In this document: positions 16,933-25,225 of the stretch, piece by piece
How positions within the stretch are numbered: position 1 is the first letter of the stretch
Layout of the letters: each line of letters opens with the position of its first letter
Source: Caballeronia glebae
GTDB lineage: Bacteria; Pseudomonadota; Gammaproteobacteria; Burkholderiales; Burkholderiaceae
DNA length: 64,000 nucleotides
Direction: 5' to 3'
Assembly: GCF_001545035.1 (NCBI RefSeq)
Contig: NZ_FCOJ02000025.1
Span: 36,593 to 100,592 of the forward strand
Notes under the pieces: model-generated
Seen by the model: the letters and a program-made list of their open reading frames with translations, nothing else
Database searches by the model: none
Told to the model about the DNA's origin: nothing
Position numbers and translations under genes: made by a program

Positions 16933-18456
16933 ATGACAGTCATCAAGCAGGAAGACCTGATTCAGAGCATCGCCGATTCGCTGCAGTACATCAGCTACTA
17001 CCATCCGCTCGACTATATTCAGGCGCTCGGCCGCGCCTACGAGCTGGAAGAAAGCCCCGCCGCAAAGGACGCGATCGCGCAAATCCTGACCAACAGCCGC
17101 ATGTGCGCGGAAGGCAAGCGCCCGATCTGCCAGGACACGGGCATCGTCACGGTGTTCGTGAAGGTCGGCATGGACGTGCGATGGGACGGTGCGACGATGG
17201 GCGTCACCGACATGATCAACGAAGGCGTGCGCCGCGGTTATCTGAACCCGGACAACGTGCTGCGCGCATCGATCGTGAGCCCGCCCGAAGGCGGCCGCAA
17301 GAATACGAAGGACAACACGCCGGCCGTGATCCACTACGAGATCGTGCCGGGTGACAAGGTCGACGTTCAGGTCGCGGCCAAGGGCGGCGGCTCGGAGAAC
17401 AAGTCGAAGTTCGCGATGCTCAATCCGTCGGATTCGATCGTCGACTGGATTCTCAAGACCGTCCCGACGATGGGCGCCGGCTGGTGCCCGCCCGGCATGC
17501 TCGGCATCGGCATCGGCGGCACGGCCGAGAAGGCGATGGTCATGGCCAAGGAATCGCTGATGGACCCGATCGACATTCAGGACGTGATCGCGCGCGGCCC
17601 GCAGGACTGGATCGAGGAACTGCGCGTGGAGTTGCACGAAAAGGTGAACGCGCTCGGCATCGGCGCGCAGGGTCTCGGCGGCCTCGCGACCGTGCTGGAC
17701 GTGAAGATCATGGCCGCGCCGACGCACGCGGCATCGAAGCCGGTCGCGATCATCCCGAACTGCGCGGCGACCCGCCACGCGCATTTCACGCTCGACGGTT
17801 CCGGTGCGGCGAAGCTCGAAGCCCCGCCGCTCGACGCATGGCCGAAGGTCACGTGGCAGCCGAACACGGAGACGAGCCAGCGCGTCGACCTGAACACGCT
17901 GACGCCGGAAGAAGTGGCAGCGTGGAAGCCGGGCCAGACGCTGCTGCTCTCGGGCAAGATGCTGACGGGCCGGGACGCCGCACACAAGCGCATCGCCGAC
18001 ATGCTCGCGAAGGGCGAACCGCTGCCGGTCGATTTCACGAACCGCGTGATCTATTACGTCGGCCCGGTCGATCCGGTGCGCGACGAAGCCGTCGGTCCGG
18101 CGGGCCCGACCACGGCCACGCGCATGGACAAGTTCACCGAGATGATGCTCGCGCAAACCGGCCTCATCTCCATGATCGGCAAGGCCGAGCGCGGCCCGGT
18201 CGCGATCGAGGCGATCAAGAATCACAAGGCGGCGTATCTGATGGCGGTCGGCGGCGCGGCGTATCTCGTGTCGAAGGCGATCCGCGCGGCGAAAGTCCTC
18301 GCATTCGAAGACCTCGGCATGGAAGCGATCTACGAGTTCGACGTACAGGACATGCCGGTGACGGTGGCGGTCGATTCGAGCGGCACGTCGGTCCACAAGA
18401 CGGGCCCGGCCGAATGGCAGGCGAAGATCGGCAAGATTCCGGTCGCGACGGCCTAA
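16933..18456 (+). CDS. fumA: Fumarate hydratase, class I (iron-sulfur)
   Basis: A 507-residue class I fumarase, which interconverts fumarate and malate in the TCA cycle using a 4Fe-4S cluster. The first cluster cysteine is Cys66 in RPICQDTG; the second conserved block GAGWCPPGMLGIGIGG and the later IIPNCAATRH hold further cysteines in the family positions. Both the alpha and beta halves are in one chain, as in FumA/FumB. The enzyme is oxygen- and iron-sensitive, so the nearby bacterioferritin locus may be more than chance. A clean terminator follows. Confidence 0.95.
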   Translation: MTVIKQEDLIQSIADSLQYISYYHPLDYIQALGRAYELEESPAAKDAIAQILTNSRMCAEGKRPICQDTGIVTVFVKVGMDVRWDGATMGVTDMINEGVRRGYLNPDNVLRASIVSPPEGGRKNTKDNTPAVIHYEIVPGDKVDVQVAAKGGGSENKSKFAMLNPSDSIVDWILKTVPTMGAGWCPPGMLGIGIGGTAEKAMVMAKESLMDPIDIQDVIARGPQDWIEELRVELHEKVNALGIGAQGLGGLATVLDVKIMAAPTHAASKPVAIIPNCAATRHAHFTLDGSGAAKLEAPPLDAWPKVTWQPNTETSQRVDLNTLTPEEVAAWKPGQTLLLSGKMLTGRDAAHKRIADMLAKGEPLPVDFTNRVIYYVGPVDPVRDEAVGPAGPTTATRMDKFTEMMLAQTGLISMIGKAERGPVAIEAIKNHKAAYLMAVGGAAYLVSKAIRAAKVLAFEDLGMEAIYEFDVQDMPVTVAVDSSGTSVHKTGPAEWQAKIGKIPVATA

Positions 18457-18493
18457 TCGCTGCACAATGGCGGTAAATCGCCCTTAGTCACTG

Positions 18494-18531
18494 AAAAGAG
18501 CCGGGCGACATGTCCGGCTCTTTTCTTTGGA
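18494..18531 (+). terminator. Rho-independent terminator after fumarase
   Basis: Stem AAAAGAGCCGG/CCGGCTCTTTT with a nine-base loop, running into TTTTC. It closes the fumarase transcript before the bacterioferritin promoter. Confidence 0.85.
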
Positions 18532-18661
18532 AACGCCGCCAGTGAGAAGGGTTTTCATTCTCAGTTTCGTCTGAAACAAAAAATTTCTATCTAACCTTGG
18601 CATAGACACACTCAAGGTTTATCTTTCCAACAGCCCCACGTTACGAACAGGAAATAAAATC

Positions 18662-19138
18662 ATGCAAGGCGACGCGAAAGTCATCGAATTTCTGAACGCG
18701 CAGTTGAAGAACGAACTGACCGCGATCAATCAATACTTCCTGCACGCGCGGATGTATCAGCATTGGGGCCTCGAAAAGCTCAACAAGCACGAATACGACG
18801 AATCGATCGGCGAGATGAAGCACGCCGACTGGCTCATTCAGCGCGTGTTCATGCTCGACGGCCTGCCGAATCTGCAAGACCTGCACAAGCTGCTGATCGG
18901 CGAAGAGACCAAGGAAATCCTCGAATGCGATCTGAAGCTCGAACAGATTTCCCAGTCGACCTGCAAGGAAGCCATCGCTTATTGCGAGTCGGTGCGTGAC
19001 TTCGTCTCGCGCGAAGTCTTCGAAAAGATCCTGCACGACACCGAAGAGCACATCGACTGGCTGGAGACGCAACTGGATCTGATCGACAAGGTCGGCATCC
19101 AGAACTACCAGCAGACCATGATGGGCGATCACGAATAA
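18662..19138 (+). CDS. bfr: Bacterioferritin
   Basis: A 158-residue heme-containing ferritin subunit; 24 of them form a shell that oxidises Fe(II) and stores the mineral. The ferroxidase ligands Glu18, Glu51, His54, Glu94 and His130 and the heme-ligand Met52 all fall at canonical numbers. The remaining ligand, usually Glu127 in an ExxH motif, reads Thr127 in DTEEH, with glutamates at 128 and 129. The leader is AT-rich and contains GTTTCGTCTGAAAC (18564-18577), a short dyad of unknown meaning. Bfd, which draws electrons for iron release, is encoded 1 kb downstream after murI. Confidence 0.95.
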   Translation: MQGDAKVIEFLNAQLKNELTAINQYFLHARMYQHWGLEKLNKHEYDESIGEMKHADWLIQRVFMLDGLPNLQDLHKLLIGEETKEILECDLKLEQISQSTCKEAIAYCESVRDFVSREVFEKILHDTEEHIDWLETQLDLIDKVGIQNYQQTMMGDHE

Positions 19139-19142
19139 TCGA

Positions 19143-20024
19143 ATGTCCGGCGTAGCGCCTCACCCGATGCCGAACGAGCGTGCCGCGTCTGACGCGAGCG
19201 CGCCGGTCGGCATTTTCGATTCCGGACTCGGCGGTTTGTCGGTGCTGCGCGCCGTGCGCGCGATCTTGCCGCACGAGCGCCTGATCTACGTTGCCGATTC
19301 GCTGCACGCGCCCTACGGCGAGCGCGACGACGATTTCATCGTCGACCGTACGATGGCGATCGGCGAATGGCTCGTCGGACAGGGCGCGAAGGCGCTGGTC
19401 GTCGCGTGCAACACGGCCACCGCGCAGTCGATCGCGCTCGTGCGCGAACGTCTGCCGATTCCGCTCGTCGGCGTGGAGCCTGGCGTGAAGCCGGCGGCGG
19501 CGGTGTCGAAGTCGCGCGTGGTCGGGGTGCTGGCCACCGCCGTTACCTTACGCTCTGCCCGTTTTCAGTCGCTGCTCGACCGGTACGCCGGCGATTGCCG
19601 CTTCATCTGTCAGGCGGGACACGGCCTCGTGCAGGCGGTGGAGCGCTGCGACACATCGTCGCCCGCGCTGATGGCGCTGCTCGAAAATTATCTCGCCCCG
19701 ATGCTCGACGCCGGCGCCGACACGCTCGTACTCGGCTGCACGCACTACCCTTTTCTGGACCGCGCGATCCGCGACATCGCGGGCGAGCGCCTGCAGATCG
19801 TCGATACGAGCGTGGCGATCGCGCGGCAACTCGATCGCCTGCTCGACGCGCACGCGTTCAAGAACCCTGCCGCGCCGCCCGGCAACCTGCCGCGCTTCTG
19901 CTCTACTGCCGACGGTGAATCCCAGCGCCAGCTCGCCGCGGCGCTCCTGCAAATCGAAGCCAAAGTCGAGCATGTCGACATCCCTTCGCGCCGCACGCGC
20001 CTCGCTGAACCCGACATCGTCTGA
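19143..20024 (+). CDS. murI: Glutamate racemase
   Basis: A 293-residue cytoplasmic enzyme that makes D-glutamate for peptidoglycan. The two catalytic cysteines are Cys89 (VVACNTATA) and Cys199 (LGCTHYPF), with the substrate-binding DSGLGG at residues 26-31. The N terminus carries about 20 extra residues before GIFDSG; a second in-frame ATG eight codons in (MPNERAA) could be the true start. It begins only four bases after the bfr stop, so co-transcription with bfr is likely even though the pathways differ. Confidence 0.95.
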   Translation: MSGVAPHPMPNERAASDASAPVGIFDSGLGGLSVLRAVRAILPHERLIYVADSLHAPYGERDDDFIVDRTMAIGEWLVGQGAKALVVACNTATAQSIALVRERLPIPLVGVEPGVKPAAAVSKSRVVGVLATAVTLRSARFQSLLDRYAGDCRFICQAGHGLVQAVERCDTSSPALMALLENYLAPMLDAGADTLVLGCTHYPFLDRAIRDIAGERLQIVDTSVAIARQLDRLLDAHAFKNPAAPPGNLPRFCSTADGESQRQLAAALLQIEAKVEHVDIPSRRTRLAEPDIV

Positions 20025-20159
20025 GGGTTTCTCACGCGCGTAGCCAGTTTCAGCGCGCGCTTCGCCCCGCCAGGCAAGCCTCCTAGCAATAAACCCGCTA
20101 ACTTGGGCGCTCTGTTACAAAAAAGACGGAGCCCCGCTTGCAAACGCGCCAATACCGAA

Positions 20160-20174
20160 TGATAATAATTCGCA
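20160..20174 (+). promoter_or_regulatory. Fur-box-like operator before bfd
   Basis: TGATAATAATTCGCA matches the 7-1-7 Fur consensus (TGATAAT-N-ATTATCA) at 12 of 14 positions. It lies 25 bases before the bfd start codon, where Fe-Fur would block the promoter. Iron-starvation induction of bfd is expected from this and is known for the family. Confidence 0.78.
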
Positions 20175-20199
20175 TTAACGCTAACTATTGCGAACGATC

Positions 20200-20436
20200 A
20201 TGATTGTCTGTGTCTGCAAGTCAGTGTCCGACCGGAAGATCCGAACCGCCATCGCCGACGGATTAGACTCCTTCGACGAACTGCAATTCGAGCTCGGCGT
20301 TGCATTGTGCTGCGGCAAGTGTGAGGAAAGCGTTCGCGACGTAATGGCACAAAGCGGCGTCTGCGCGTCGCGCTGCGGAGTCGAGCAGCGCGAACACGTT
20401 GCACCGCTGACGTTCTACGAGCGCCAGGCTGCCTGA
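20200..20436 (+). CDS. bfd: Bacterioferritin-associated ferredoxin
   Basis: A 78-residue 2Fe-2S protein that binds bacterioferritin and supplies electrons to release stored iron. The four ligands are Cys4 and Cys6 (CVC) and Cys38 and Cys41 (CGKC), in the order seen for the Bfd-like family, with the SDRKIRTAI helix between. The ATG at 20200 gives the typical MIVCVC start; the TTG 12 bases upstream is unlikely. A strong Fur-like site directly precedes it. The C terminus (about residues 60-78) extends beyond the core domain. Confidence 0.93.
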   Translation: MIVCVCKSVSDRKIRTAIADGLDSFDELQFELGVALCCGKCEESVRDVMAQSGVCASRCGVEQREHVAPLTFYERQAA

Positions 20437-20584
20437 AGGAAGCCACGCCGCCGGGCCGCGCTCAACCGGCGGCGCCGAAGTTTCAGCCGCGCCGCCCGTT
20501 TTATCGCCTCCAGCAAGCCAGATTACCTTCGTACACCGGTCACTTCTAGCCAGCCGCGCAACCCCTTTACCCCTGGAGGGAAAG

Positions 20585-20647
20585 ATGGAATTGCTGATCG
20601 GTTTCGTGACCACCCTGTTTATCTCCCTGCTTATTTTCCGAAAATGA
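20585..20647 (+). CDS. Putative 20-residue membrane peptide
   Basis: A tiny open frame (MELLIGFVTTLFISLLIFRK) that reads as a single hydrophobic helix ending in Arg-Lys. The start has a strong ribosome-binding site, CTGGAGGGAAAG, five bases away. Its stop overlaps the start of the next tiny frame (ATGA), the sign of translational coupling. No family is recognised. It could be a true small membrane protein, or a leader whose translation affects tonB. Confidence 0.45.
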   Translation: MELLIGFVTTLFISLLIFRK

Positions 20648-20751
20648 CGTCGTCTGGTTTCTTCCGCACCGTGCCTGTGCAACCGTTGGATGGCGAACCG
20701 GAAGGCAGCATTATCGGCAAGCATTCACGCGGCATCGCAAGCAGCCAATAA
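20644..20751 (+). CDS. Putative 35-residue peptide just before tonB
   Basis: A short frame starting inside the stop of the preceding 20-residue frame and ending two bases before the tonB ATG. It reads MTSSGFFRTVPVQPL at the start and is soluble in character. There is no separate ribosome-binding site, so it would depend on coupling. It has no recognised family. The unbroken chain of two tiny frames into tonB is the only support. Confidence 0.35.
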   Translation: MTSSGFFRTVPVQPLDGEPEGSIIGKHSRGIASSQ

Positions 20752-20753
20752 CA

Positions 20754-21494
20754 ATGCAGTCCCCGACCACTACTCCCGCCGCATTTCAGTCGGCGCCGGC
20801 AGCGAACGTCAATCCGCGCGTCATCGCGGCTTGCGTCGCGGTCCTCGCCATTCACGCCGCGCTCCTGGCCGTCGCGCTGACGATGCGCAACGCGCCGCTG
20901 CCGCGCCCGATCGTAGCCAAATCGATCACCGCGCAGTTGATCAGCGAAACGCCGCAGCCCGCGCCGCAGCCGGTTGCGGTCGAAACGCCGCCGCCGCCCA
21001 AGCCGGTGCCGAAGCCCGTTCCGAAGCCGCAGCCCACGCCGAAGGTCAAACCGAAAATCGAGCCGAAGCCCACGCCGATGCCCGTGACCGAAGCGCCGTC
21101 GCAAATCGCCGCACCCGCGCCTGAACCCACGCCGCCCGCTCCGCCCGCTCCGGCTCAACCCGCGCCGCCGCCGGCCGCGCCCGCCATCGGCAAGCCGAGC
21201 ATGGATCTCGCCGCGCCGAAGAACGTCGCGCACCTTAGCTGTAACATCGCGCAACCAGACTACCCGGCAATGGCCAAGCGTCGCGGCGAAACCGGCACGG
21301 CCGTGATCCGTCTGACGGTGGGTCTCTCGGGCAAGATCGAAAACGCCACGCTGCAAAAGAGCAGCGGCTCGTCGCGCCTCGATGACGCGGCGCTTGAGGC
21401 CGTGCGCGGCAGCGCGTGCAGCCCTTACAAGGAAAATGGCGAAGCGATTCGTGCGAGCGCCACGGTGCCATTCGTTTTCAGTCTGAACGACTGA
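20754..21494 (+). CDS. tonB: TonB energy transducer
   Basis: A 246-residue TonB-type protein that carries proton-motive energy from ExbB-ExbD to outer-membrane receptors for iron chelates and heme. There is one N-terminal helix (about residues 26-47, containing the conserved His of the SxxxH face in LAIHAALL), a long Pro/Lys/Glu-rich periplasmic spacer (about 60-150, many KPxPKP units), and a C-terminal TonB fold (about 160-246) with QPDYPAMAKRRGETGTAVIR and the end SATVPFVFSLND. exbB and exbD follow at once, forming an operon. Confidence 0.93.
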   Translation: MQSPTTTPAAFQSAPAANVNPRVIAACVAVLAIHAALLAVALTMRNAPLPRPIVAKSITAQLISETPQPAPQPVAVETPPPPKPVPKPVPKPQPTPKVKPKIEPKPTPMPVTEAPSQIAAPAPEPTPPAPPAPAQPAPPPAAPAIGKPSMDLAAPKNVAHLSCNIAQPDYPAMAKRRGETGTAVIRLTVGLSGKIENATLQKSSGSSRLDDAALEAVRGSACSPYKENGEAIRASATVPFVFSLND

Positions 21495-21523
21495 TCGGTT
21501 TATTTAGAAACAAGGAAAGAGAA

Positions 21524-22270
21524 ATGGAAAACTACGGGATTGCGCACGTCTGGGCGCAAGGCGACTTCGTGACGCGGGGCATCGCGCTCACGCTCGTCAT
21601 CATGTCGGTGCTTTCGTGGACGGTGATCGTCGTGAAGGCGTGGAATGTCGTGCGCCTGAAGCGCCTCACCAAGAATGCTGAACAAGCGTTCTGGCATTCC
21701 GACGACTTCAACGACGGCATCAAGAAGCTCGGCAGCCAGTCGTCGAGCCCGGCGGACAACCCGTTTCTCGCGCTCGCGCTCGCCGGCCAGGAAGCCGCCG
21801 ATCATCATCACCACACGCAGCCGCATCTGCACGATCGCATGGACGTGTCGGACTGGATCACGCGCTGCCTGAAGGATGTCATGGACGAAGGCGTCGGCCG
21901 CATGCAGTCGGGTCTCGCGGTGCTCGCGTCAATCGGCTCCACGTCGCCGTTCGTCGGTCTGTTCGGCACGGTCTGGGGGATTTATCACGCGCTGTTGACC
22001 ATCGGCGCGACGGGCCAGACGTCGATCGATCAGGTCGCCGGTCCGGTGGGCGAATCGCTCATCATGACCGCGTTCGGCCTCTTCGTCGCGATTCCCGCCG
22101 TGCTCGGCTACAACGCCCTCACGCGCGCGAACAAGGGCATCGTCACGAAGCTGAACCGCTTCGCGCACGGCCTGCACGCGTTCTTCGTGACGGGCACGAA
22201 GCTCTCGTCGACCAAGCGCGCGACGAACGCCGCGTCGGACAATCTGCGTCTCGCGACGCGCGCGTCGTAA
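21524..22270 (+). CDS. exbB: Biopolymer transport protein ExbB
   Basis: A 248-residue inner-membrane proton-channel protein of the MotA/TolQ/ExbB family. Three hydrophobic helices are seen: one near residues 16-36 and the two C-terminal channel helices with the TSPFVGLFGTVWGIYHAL and PVGESLIMTAFGLFVAIPAVLGYN motifs. The cytoplasmic loop between helices 1 and 2 contains a run of four His (DHHHH) near residue 90. An AAGGAAAGAGAA ribosome-binding site precedes the ATG at 21524. It forms the pentamer that powers TonB. Confidence 0.93.
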   Translation: MENYGIAHVWAQGDFVTRGIALTLVIMSVLSWTVIVVKAWNVVRLKRLTKNAEQAFWHSDDFNDGIKKLGSQSSSPADNPFLALALAGQEAADHHHHTQPHLHDRMDVSDWITRCLKDVMDEGVGRMQSGLAVLASIGSTSPFVGLFGTVWGIYHALLTIGATGQTSIDQVAGPVGESLIMTAFGLFVAIPAVLGYNALTRANKGIVTKLNRFAHGLHAFFVTGTKLSSTKRATNAASDNLRLATRAS

Positions 22271-22288
22271 GCCGGGGAGGTCCGCATC

Positions 22289-22711
22289 ATGGCCATGAGC
22301 CCTTTCGCCGGCGACGAAGACGACGGCATGATGAGCGAGATCAACATGACGCCGCTCGTCGACGTCATGCTGGTTCTCCTGATTATTTTCCTCGTCACGA
22401 TCCCGGCCATGCATCACGCGGTCAAGATCGACCTGCCGCATGCAAGCAGCCAGCCGCAGGACGAGAAGCCCGCGCACGTGAATATCGCGATCAAGGCCGA
22501 CGGCACCACGCTGTGGGACGATCAGCCGATTGACTCGGCGACGCTCGACGCACGCATCGCGCAAGCGGCGCAGCAGAATCCGCAGCCAGAGATTCATCTG
22601 CGCGCGGATCGTCAGGTGGCGTACGAAAAGGTCGTCGATCTGATGTCGGCGGCGCAGGCGGGCGGATTGACGAAGATCGGTTTCGTCACCGAGCCGAAGC
22701 ACGGCAAGTAA
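22289..22711 (+). CDS. exbD: Biopolymer transport protein ExbD
   Basis: A 140-residue partner of ExbB, with one N-terminal helix and a periplasmic domain. The conserved segment EINMTPLVDVMLVLLIIFLVT (about residues 17-37) holds the essential channel aspartate in PLVDVML. The periplasmic part ends KIGFVTEP as usual. The upstream CCGGGGAGG is the ribosome-binding site. A terminator follows 30 bases after the stop, closing the operon. Confidence 0.93.
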   Translation: MAMSPFAGDEDDGMMSEINMTPLVDVMLVLLIIFLVTIPAMHHAVKIDLPHASSQPQDEKPAHVNIAIKADGTTLWDDQPIDSATLDARIAQAAQQNPQPEIHLRADRQVAYEKVVDLMSAAQAGGLTKIGFVTEPKHGK

Positions 22712-22746
22712 GTCCCGGCGCGCCCTCTTTCGAGCGCACAAAGTAA

Positions 22747-22778
22747 AAGGCCTTCATCGTCGGATGAAGGCCTTTTTT
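22747..22778 (+). terminator. Rho-independent terminator of the tonB-exbBD operon
   Basis: Stem AAAGGCCTTCATC/GATGAAGGCCTTT with a four-base loop (GTCG) and a following run of T. It ends transcription before the small minus-strand gene. Confidence 0.88.
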
Positions 22779-22809
22779 AGTGCGCACTCGGCGCATTCGG
22801 GTGAGGCGG

Positions 22810-22929
22810 TCATTTCGGACTTTGATACCCAGAGCCCGAGTTCCCGTCACATGCAGCAGCCGTGGTCGACACGGACAGTGCAATCAACCCTATCAGGCTA
22901 ACTATCAGAGCAGCCGTCAGTTTTCGCAT
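22810..22929 (-). CDS. Small exported peptide
   Basis: A 39-residue peptide with an N-terminal export signal (MRKLTAALIVSLIGLIALSV) and a short tail (ACDGNSGSGYQSPK). A single cysteine follows TTAAA; the sequence is too far from a lipobox to call it a lipoprotein. The ribosome-binding site AAGGAG is six bases before the ATG at 22929. Function is unknown. Confidence 0.6.
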   Translation of the reverse strand: MRKLTAALIVSLIGLIALSVSTTAAACDGNSGSGYQSPK

Positions 22930-23048
22930 AAGGAGCTCCTTAGCGAAGGGAGCTTCAATATACCGCCGCAACCTCTGACGATCAATTGAATCTGTCCATC
23001 GCAAGCGCGCGCTTCAATGTCATAAACCAATGACAAACGCCGATGCGG

Positions 23049-24011
23049 TCAAACTGTTTCCCGTTCCGGCTGTTCGTGAACAGGACATTCTCCTGGGAAG
23101 CGTTGACCGCTACCGATCGACTCGACAAGAAAATCCACGAATGCGCGCACCGCCGGGACCATGCCCTGACGCGACAGGAATACCGCGTAAAGTTGCGGCG
23201 ACGGAAACGTCCAGCCCGGCATCACGGGCGATAGCTGCCCGGTGCGCAGCGGCGCGCCGTACATCATCTCGGGCAGCGCGGCGATACCGACGCCGCGCAT
23301 CACGGCCTCGCGGATCATCGACAGGTCCGCCGTGACGAGCCGCGGCTCGTGTTCGAATTCGTGACGCGTGCCGTCCGGCGCGATCAGGCGATAGACGTGG
23401 CGGCCGTCCGACGAGGGCGTGTCGATCGTGTCGTATTGCGCGAGTTCGGCGGGCGTCATCGGCGGCGCGTTCGATTTCAGCAGCGACGGCGCCGCGACCA
23501 GCATCTGTTCCGTGCGCCACAGCGGCCGCGCGACGAGGTTCGAACTCGCGGGCGGTTCCGAACGCACGCGCAGCGCGACATCGACGGCATCCTCGAAGAG
23601 ATCGACGACGCGGTTCGTCACGCGCAACACGACGCGCACCTCCGGATAGCGATGCATGAAATCCGGCAGCACGGCGGAAAGAAAGGTCTGCGCGATTGTC
23701 ACGGGAACGCTCACGCGCACCGTGCCGCGCGGCGAGTCGCGCAGGCTCTGCACGACATTGACGGCCGCCTGCGCTTCGGCGAGCATCGCCTGGCAATGCT
23801 GGTAGAAAAGCTGCCCCGCCTCGGTCAGCGCAAGCTTGCGCGTCGAGCGCTGCAACAGGCGCACGCCGAGCGACGCCTCCAGTTCCGACACGCGCCGCGA
23901 CAAGCGCGACTTCGAGATGCCGAGCACGCGTTCCGCGGCGGAAAACCCGCCGTGCTCGACGACGTGCGAAAAATACATCAGGTCGTTCAGGTCATGCGAG
24001 TCGGCTTTCAT
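23049..24011 (-). CDS. LysR-family transcriptional regulator
   Basis: A 320-residue regulator with an N-terminal winged helix-turn-helix (about residues 8-66; GGFSAAERVLGISKSRLSRRVSELE is the recognition region) and a periplasmic-binding-like effector domain. It is of the CrgA/AaeR-like branch of LysR proteins that have GVRLLQRSTRKLALTEAG after the helix. It is divergent from the pirin gene, the usual arrangement for a regulator and its target, with about 190 bases between them. The effector is unknown. Confidence 0.92.
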   Translation of the reverse strand: MKADSHDLNDLMYFSHVVEHGGFSAAERVLGISKSRLSRRVSELEASLGVRLLQRSTRKLALTEAGQLFYQHCQAMLAEAQAAVNVVQSLRDSPRGTVRVSVPVTIAQTFLSAVLPDFMHRYPEVRVVLRVTNRVVDLFEDAVDVALRVRSEPPASSNLVARPLWRTEQMLVAAPSLLKSNAPPMTPAELAQYDTIDTPSSDGRHVYRLIAPDGTRHEFEHEPRLVTADLSMIREAVMRGVGIAALPEMMYGAPLRTGQLSPVMPGWTFPSPQLYAVFLSRQGMVPAVRAFVDFLVESIGSGQRFPGECPVHEQPERETV

Positions 24012-24200
24012 GGTCGCTCGTTGAAACTCTGGAGATGAATATCGGCGCGGATCGTCGCGATTCAGCGCGGTTCGTTATCCCCAGCGGGACAATCCATTGC
24101 GCCACGACGCCTTTTACTGCGAAATGCGGCCCATATAATAGCTCTGTGTTTCAAATTTATCGCTATTCCCTCATTTCTGTATCCGCGACGCGAGGCAACA

Positions 24201-25073
24201 ATGTCCATCAGCCGCAGCATCGAACGCATCATTCCGGCGACCCGCACTGTCGAAGGCGGCGGTTTCGTCGTCTATCGCCCGTTTCCGACCCGTCTTCTGA
24301 TGGATTTCGATCCGTTCCTTCTTCTCGACGAAATGGGCCCCACCGACTACGCGCCCGGCGAGGCGAAAGGCGCGCCCGATCATCCGCATCGCGGCTTCGA
24401 AACCGTGACGTACATGCTCGAAGGCGAGTTCGGCCACAAGGATTCCGCCGGCCATTCCGGCACGCTGCGCGCGGGCGACGTGCAATGGATGACCGCAGGC
24501 GCGGGCGTCGTGCACAGCGAAATGCCCGCCGAGGAATTCACGAGCCGTGGCGGACGTGTGCACGGCTTGCAGCTTTGGGTCAACCTGCCGCAGCGCGACA
24601 AAATGATCGCGCCGCATTATCAGGAGATTCCGTCGACGCAGATTCCCGTCGCGACGAGCGAAGACGGCAAGGTCAGCGTGAAAGTCATCGCCGGTGAAGC
24701 GCTCGGCGTGAAGGCCGCGATCGAGACGCGCACGCCGATCCTGTATCAGCACTTCTCGCTCGCGCCAGGCGGGAAGGTCGAGCTGCCCGTGCCGCGCGAT
24801 TACCGCGTGTTCGCCTATCCGCTTTCGGGCACCGCGCTGTATGGGCCGCAAAGCCAGCCGGTGCGCGCGCAGCAAATGGTGATCTTCCGACACGACAGCG
24901 ACACGATCGCGCTCGCAGCCGGCGAGGAACCCGTCGAGCTTCTGCTGATCGGCGGCGTGCCGTTGAAGGAGCCGGTCGTGCGCTACGGCCCGTTCGTGAT
25001 GAACACCGAGGACGAGATCCGCCAGGCGGTGACCGACTATCAAGCGGGCCGGATGGGCGCCATCTCACACTGA
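24201..25073 (+). CDS. Pirin-family protein
   Basis: A 290-residue bicupin. The metal ligands in the N-terminal cupin are visible as His61 and His63 (DHPHRG) and His105 and Glu107 (VVHSEMP). Bacterial pirins include quercetin 2,3-dioxygenase-like enzymes and redox sensors, so enzymatic or regulatory function cannot be settled here. The divergent LysR gene is its likely regulator. An AT-rich segment before the start (24130-24175) is a plausible promoter for both directions. Confidence 0.92.
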   Translation: MSISRSIERIIPATRTVEGGGFVVYRPFPTRLLMDFDPFLLLDEMGPTDYAPGEAKGAPDHPHRGFETVTYMLEGEFGHKDSAGHSGTLRAGDVQWMTAGAGVVHSEMPAEEFTSRGGRVHGLQLWVNLPQRDKMIAPHYQEIPSTQIPVATSEDGKVSVKVIAGEALGVKAAIETRTPILYQHFSLAPGGKVELPVPRDYRVFAYPLSGTALYGPQSQPVRAQQMVIFRHDSDTIALAAGEEPVELLLIGGVPLKEPVVRYGPFVMNTEDEIRQAVTDYQAGRMGAISH

Positions 25074-25225
25074 GCGCGCTGAGCGCACTAAGCGCCCTCG
25101 CCCACGCAGCTCGGTCGAAATCGGCGAAGACGGTGCGGCATGAACGGACACATTGCGTCACAATGACCGTTCTTGTTGCACCGTATTCGTCATTCCTGCA
25201 GTCTCAACCCGAACCAGGAGCACGC

